From Pseudomonadota bacterium (GTDB lineage: Bacteria; Pseudomonadota; Gammaproteobacteria; Competibacterales; Competibacteraceae): a stretch of DNA of 8,840 nucleotides. The position numbers were made by a program, and so were the translations under genes. Shown in pieces: positions 7,944 to 8,840 of the stretch. The notes under the pieces were generated by a model, which did not search any database, was not told the DNA's origin, and worked only from the letters and a program-made list of their open reading frames with translations. The stretch is from NCBI GenBank assembly GCA_018262135.1, contig JAGTSD010000100.1:1-8840 (forward strand), read 5' to 3'. The number at the start of each line of letters is the position of its first letter. The first letter of the stretch is position 1.

Positions 7944-7973
7944 AAAAAGGCTCGCGCGCCGAATGCGCGCGAG
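7944..7973 (-). terminator. Intrinsic terminator / attenuator between rpsB and tsf
   Basis: In the minus-strand transcript CTCGCGCGC (7965-7973) pairs perfectly with GCGCGCGAG (7951-7959) across a 5-nt loop, giving a 9-bp, almost pure G-C stem. Two bases later five T's follow (7944-7948). This is the classical form of a rho-independent terminator. Because tsf lies downstream without a convincing promoter, partial read-through is likely, so it acts as an attenuator. A terminator in the rpsB-tsf spacer is also known in E. coli. Confidence 0.7.
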
Positions 7974-8027
7974 TCTGTGGGGCGAGGCCCGCCGTTAGAG
8001 GACTCCGAATGATTTCTGATAAAGACT

Positions 8028-8111
8028 ATACCGGAATGTGGGTTAGGCTTTAGCTTAACTCTTTGAGATGATTGGCTTAAAAAGTCAGGCTAAAGCCCGA
8101 CCTACCGGTAT
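8028..8111. repeat. REPIN-like element: two REP-type hairpins in inverted orientation
   Basis: The arms 8038-8064 and 8079-8105 are inverted copies with 21 of 27 positions identical, and all six differences are transitions. Each arm starts with a foot tetranucleotide (GTGG on plus at 8038, GTAG on minus at 8105) followed by a small palindrome built on GGCTTTAGC, which is the layout of REP sequences mobilised by RAYT (REP-associated tyrosine) transposases. The centre 8065-8078 separates the arms. The symmetry continues outward: ATACCG at 8028-8033 matches CGGTAT at 8106-8111. Each half, read outward-in, is also terminator-like; on the minus strand GTCGGG-CTTTAG-CCTGAC is followed by five T's (8079-8083), 35 nt after the rpsB stop. 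The REP assignment is inferred from structure; the genome copy number is not visible here. Confidence 0.65.
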
Positions 8112-8140
8112 GATCTATTTGGGAAATCACCTCAGAGAAC

Positions 8141-8840
8141 TCAGGCGCCGCTGCTCGCCGGCACCGCCTCTTCCGGGATTTCGACGAACTCCTCCTCGGC
8201 GCGGCCCGTGGTCAGCACGGCGCGGCCTTCCTGCACTGCCTCGGCCAGACCGCCGACGTAGAGCTGGATCGCGCGGATGGCGTCGTCGTTGCCAGGGATG
8301 ATGTAGTCCACCCCATCCGGCGAATTGTTGGTGTCCACCACCCCGAGCACTGGAATGCCCAGCTTGTTGGCTTCCTGTACCGCGATGCGCTCGTGGCCGA
8401 CATCAATCACGAACAGCGCGTCCGGCAGGCTGGCCATGTCCTTGATACCGCCCAGGCTGCGCTCCAGCTTGTCCATCTCGCGCCGCAGACCGATGACTTC
8501 CTTCTTGGCCAGCCGGTCGAAAGTGCCATCCTGAGCCATCAAATCCAGATCCTTGAGCCGCTTGATGGATTGGCGAACGGTCTTGAAGTTGGTGAGCATC
8601 CCGCCCAGCCAGCGGTGATTGACATAGGGCATGCCGCAGCGCAGGGCCGCCTCGGCGGTCGCCTCGCGGGCCGAGCGCTTGGTGCCCACCATCAGAATCT
8701 TGCCGCCCTGCGAGGCCATCCGGCCGGCGAAATTCAGCGCTTCCAGATACAGCGGCAGGGTTTTTTCCAGGTTGACGATGTGGATCTTGCTGCGCGCCCC
8801 GAAGATATACGGGGCCATTTTGGGATTCCAGTAACGGGTC
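8141..8840 (-). CDS. rpsB: 30S ribosomal protein S2, 5' end cut off by the window
   Basis: S2 binds late to the 30S subunit at the head-body junction, close to S1, and is needed for S1 binding. The visible frame opens at the window edge with [20 protein letters not shown], which matches the family from about residue 20, so about 19 N-terminal residues and the true start lie beyond 8840. The ATG at 8816-8818 is an internal Met and not the start. Further family blocks are INLEKT-type [19 protein letters not shown], the signature [13 protein letters not shown], the central coiled-coil around [21 protein letters not shown], and [33 protein letters not shown] split over the Rossmann-like core. The C-terminus is acidic ([13 protein letters not shown]). 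The total would be about 250 residues, the normal size. It leads the operon, and tsf follows after 269 nt. Confidence 0.98.
   Translation of the reverse strand, partial: TRYWNPKMAPYIFGARSKIHIVNLEKTLPLYLEALNFAGRMASQGGKILMVGTKRSAREATAEAALRCGMPYVNHRWLGGMLTNFKTVRQSIKRLKDLDLMAQDGTFDRLAKKEVIGLRREMDKLERSLGGIKDMASLPDALFVIDVGHERIAVQEANKLGIPVLGVVDTNNSPDGVDYIIPGNDDAIRAIQLYVGGLAEAVQEGRAVLTTGRAEEEFVEIPEEAVPASSGA

Noticed and set aside
7329..8012. A plus-strand frame running from tsf into the rpsB-tsf spacer
   Set aside because: Most of it is antisense to tsf. The spacer part covers hairpins and repeat sequence and shows no coding character of its own.
8000..8035. TATAGT at about 8027-8032 on the minus strand as a -10 box for a tsf promoter
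   Set aside because: The -10 match is fair, but no acceptable -35 lies at 16-18 nt and there is no extended -10; it also falls in the edge of the REP-like element.

Overview
The window is one contiguous housekeeping cluster, with every gene on the minus strand. Read in the direction of transcription (from the right end of the window to the left) the order is rpsB (5' end cut off), tsf, pyrH, frr, uppS, cdsA, dxr, rseP, bamA (3' end cut off). The proteins, the high G+C content and the gene order point to a gammaproteobacterium. The order frr-uppS-cdsA-dxr-rseP-bamA is, from memory, that of Pseudomonas and many other gammaproteobacteria; E. coli instead has dxr directly after frr. The sequence alone does not fix a genus.

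Region by region: 8141-8840 holds most of rpsB (ribosomal protein S2). 7872-8140 is the only sizeable non-coding spacer (269 nt). It contains an inverted pair of REP-like hairpins (a REPIN-like element), a strong intrinsic terminator or attenuator hairpin with a T5 tract, and a second hairpin directly downstream of that. 6996-7871 is tsf (EF-Ts). 6910-6995 is a short spacer with a GC-rich hairpin and a good sigma70-like promoter for pyrH. 6178-6909 is pyrH (UMP kinase) and 5616-6173 is frr (ribosome recycling factor). 4800-5561 is uppS, 3998-4807 cdsA, 2802-4001 dxr, 1613-2800 rseP, and 1-1577 the first 525 codons of bamA.

Together the genes link translation (S2, EF-Ts, RRF) and pyrimidine supply (UMP kinase) to envelope building. 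Dxr starts the MEP isoprenoid pathway, UppS makes the undecaprenyl carrier lipid for peptidoglycan and O-antigen, and CdsA makes CDP-diacylglycerol for phospholipids. RseP is the intramembrane protease of the envelope stress response, and BamA is the outer-membrane protein insertase. From uppS to rseP the genes overlap or nearly touch (8-nt overlap, 4-nt overlap, 1-nt gap), which suggests translational coupling.

Most of the window is ordinary. Two things stand out. RseP is only 395 residues and appears to lack the first of its two periplasmic PDZ domains through a clean in-frame loss. The rpsB-tsf spacer has an inserted REPIN-like element whose arms are themselves terminator-like hairpins. 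I found no evidence for a wholly new system, tRNA, rRNA, CRISPR array or insertion sequence.
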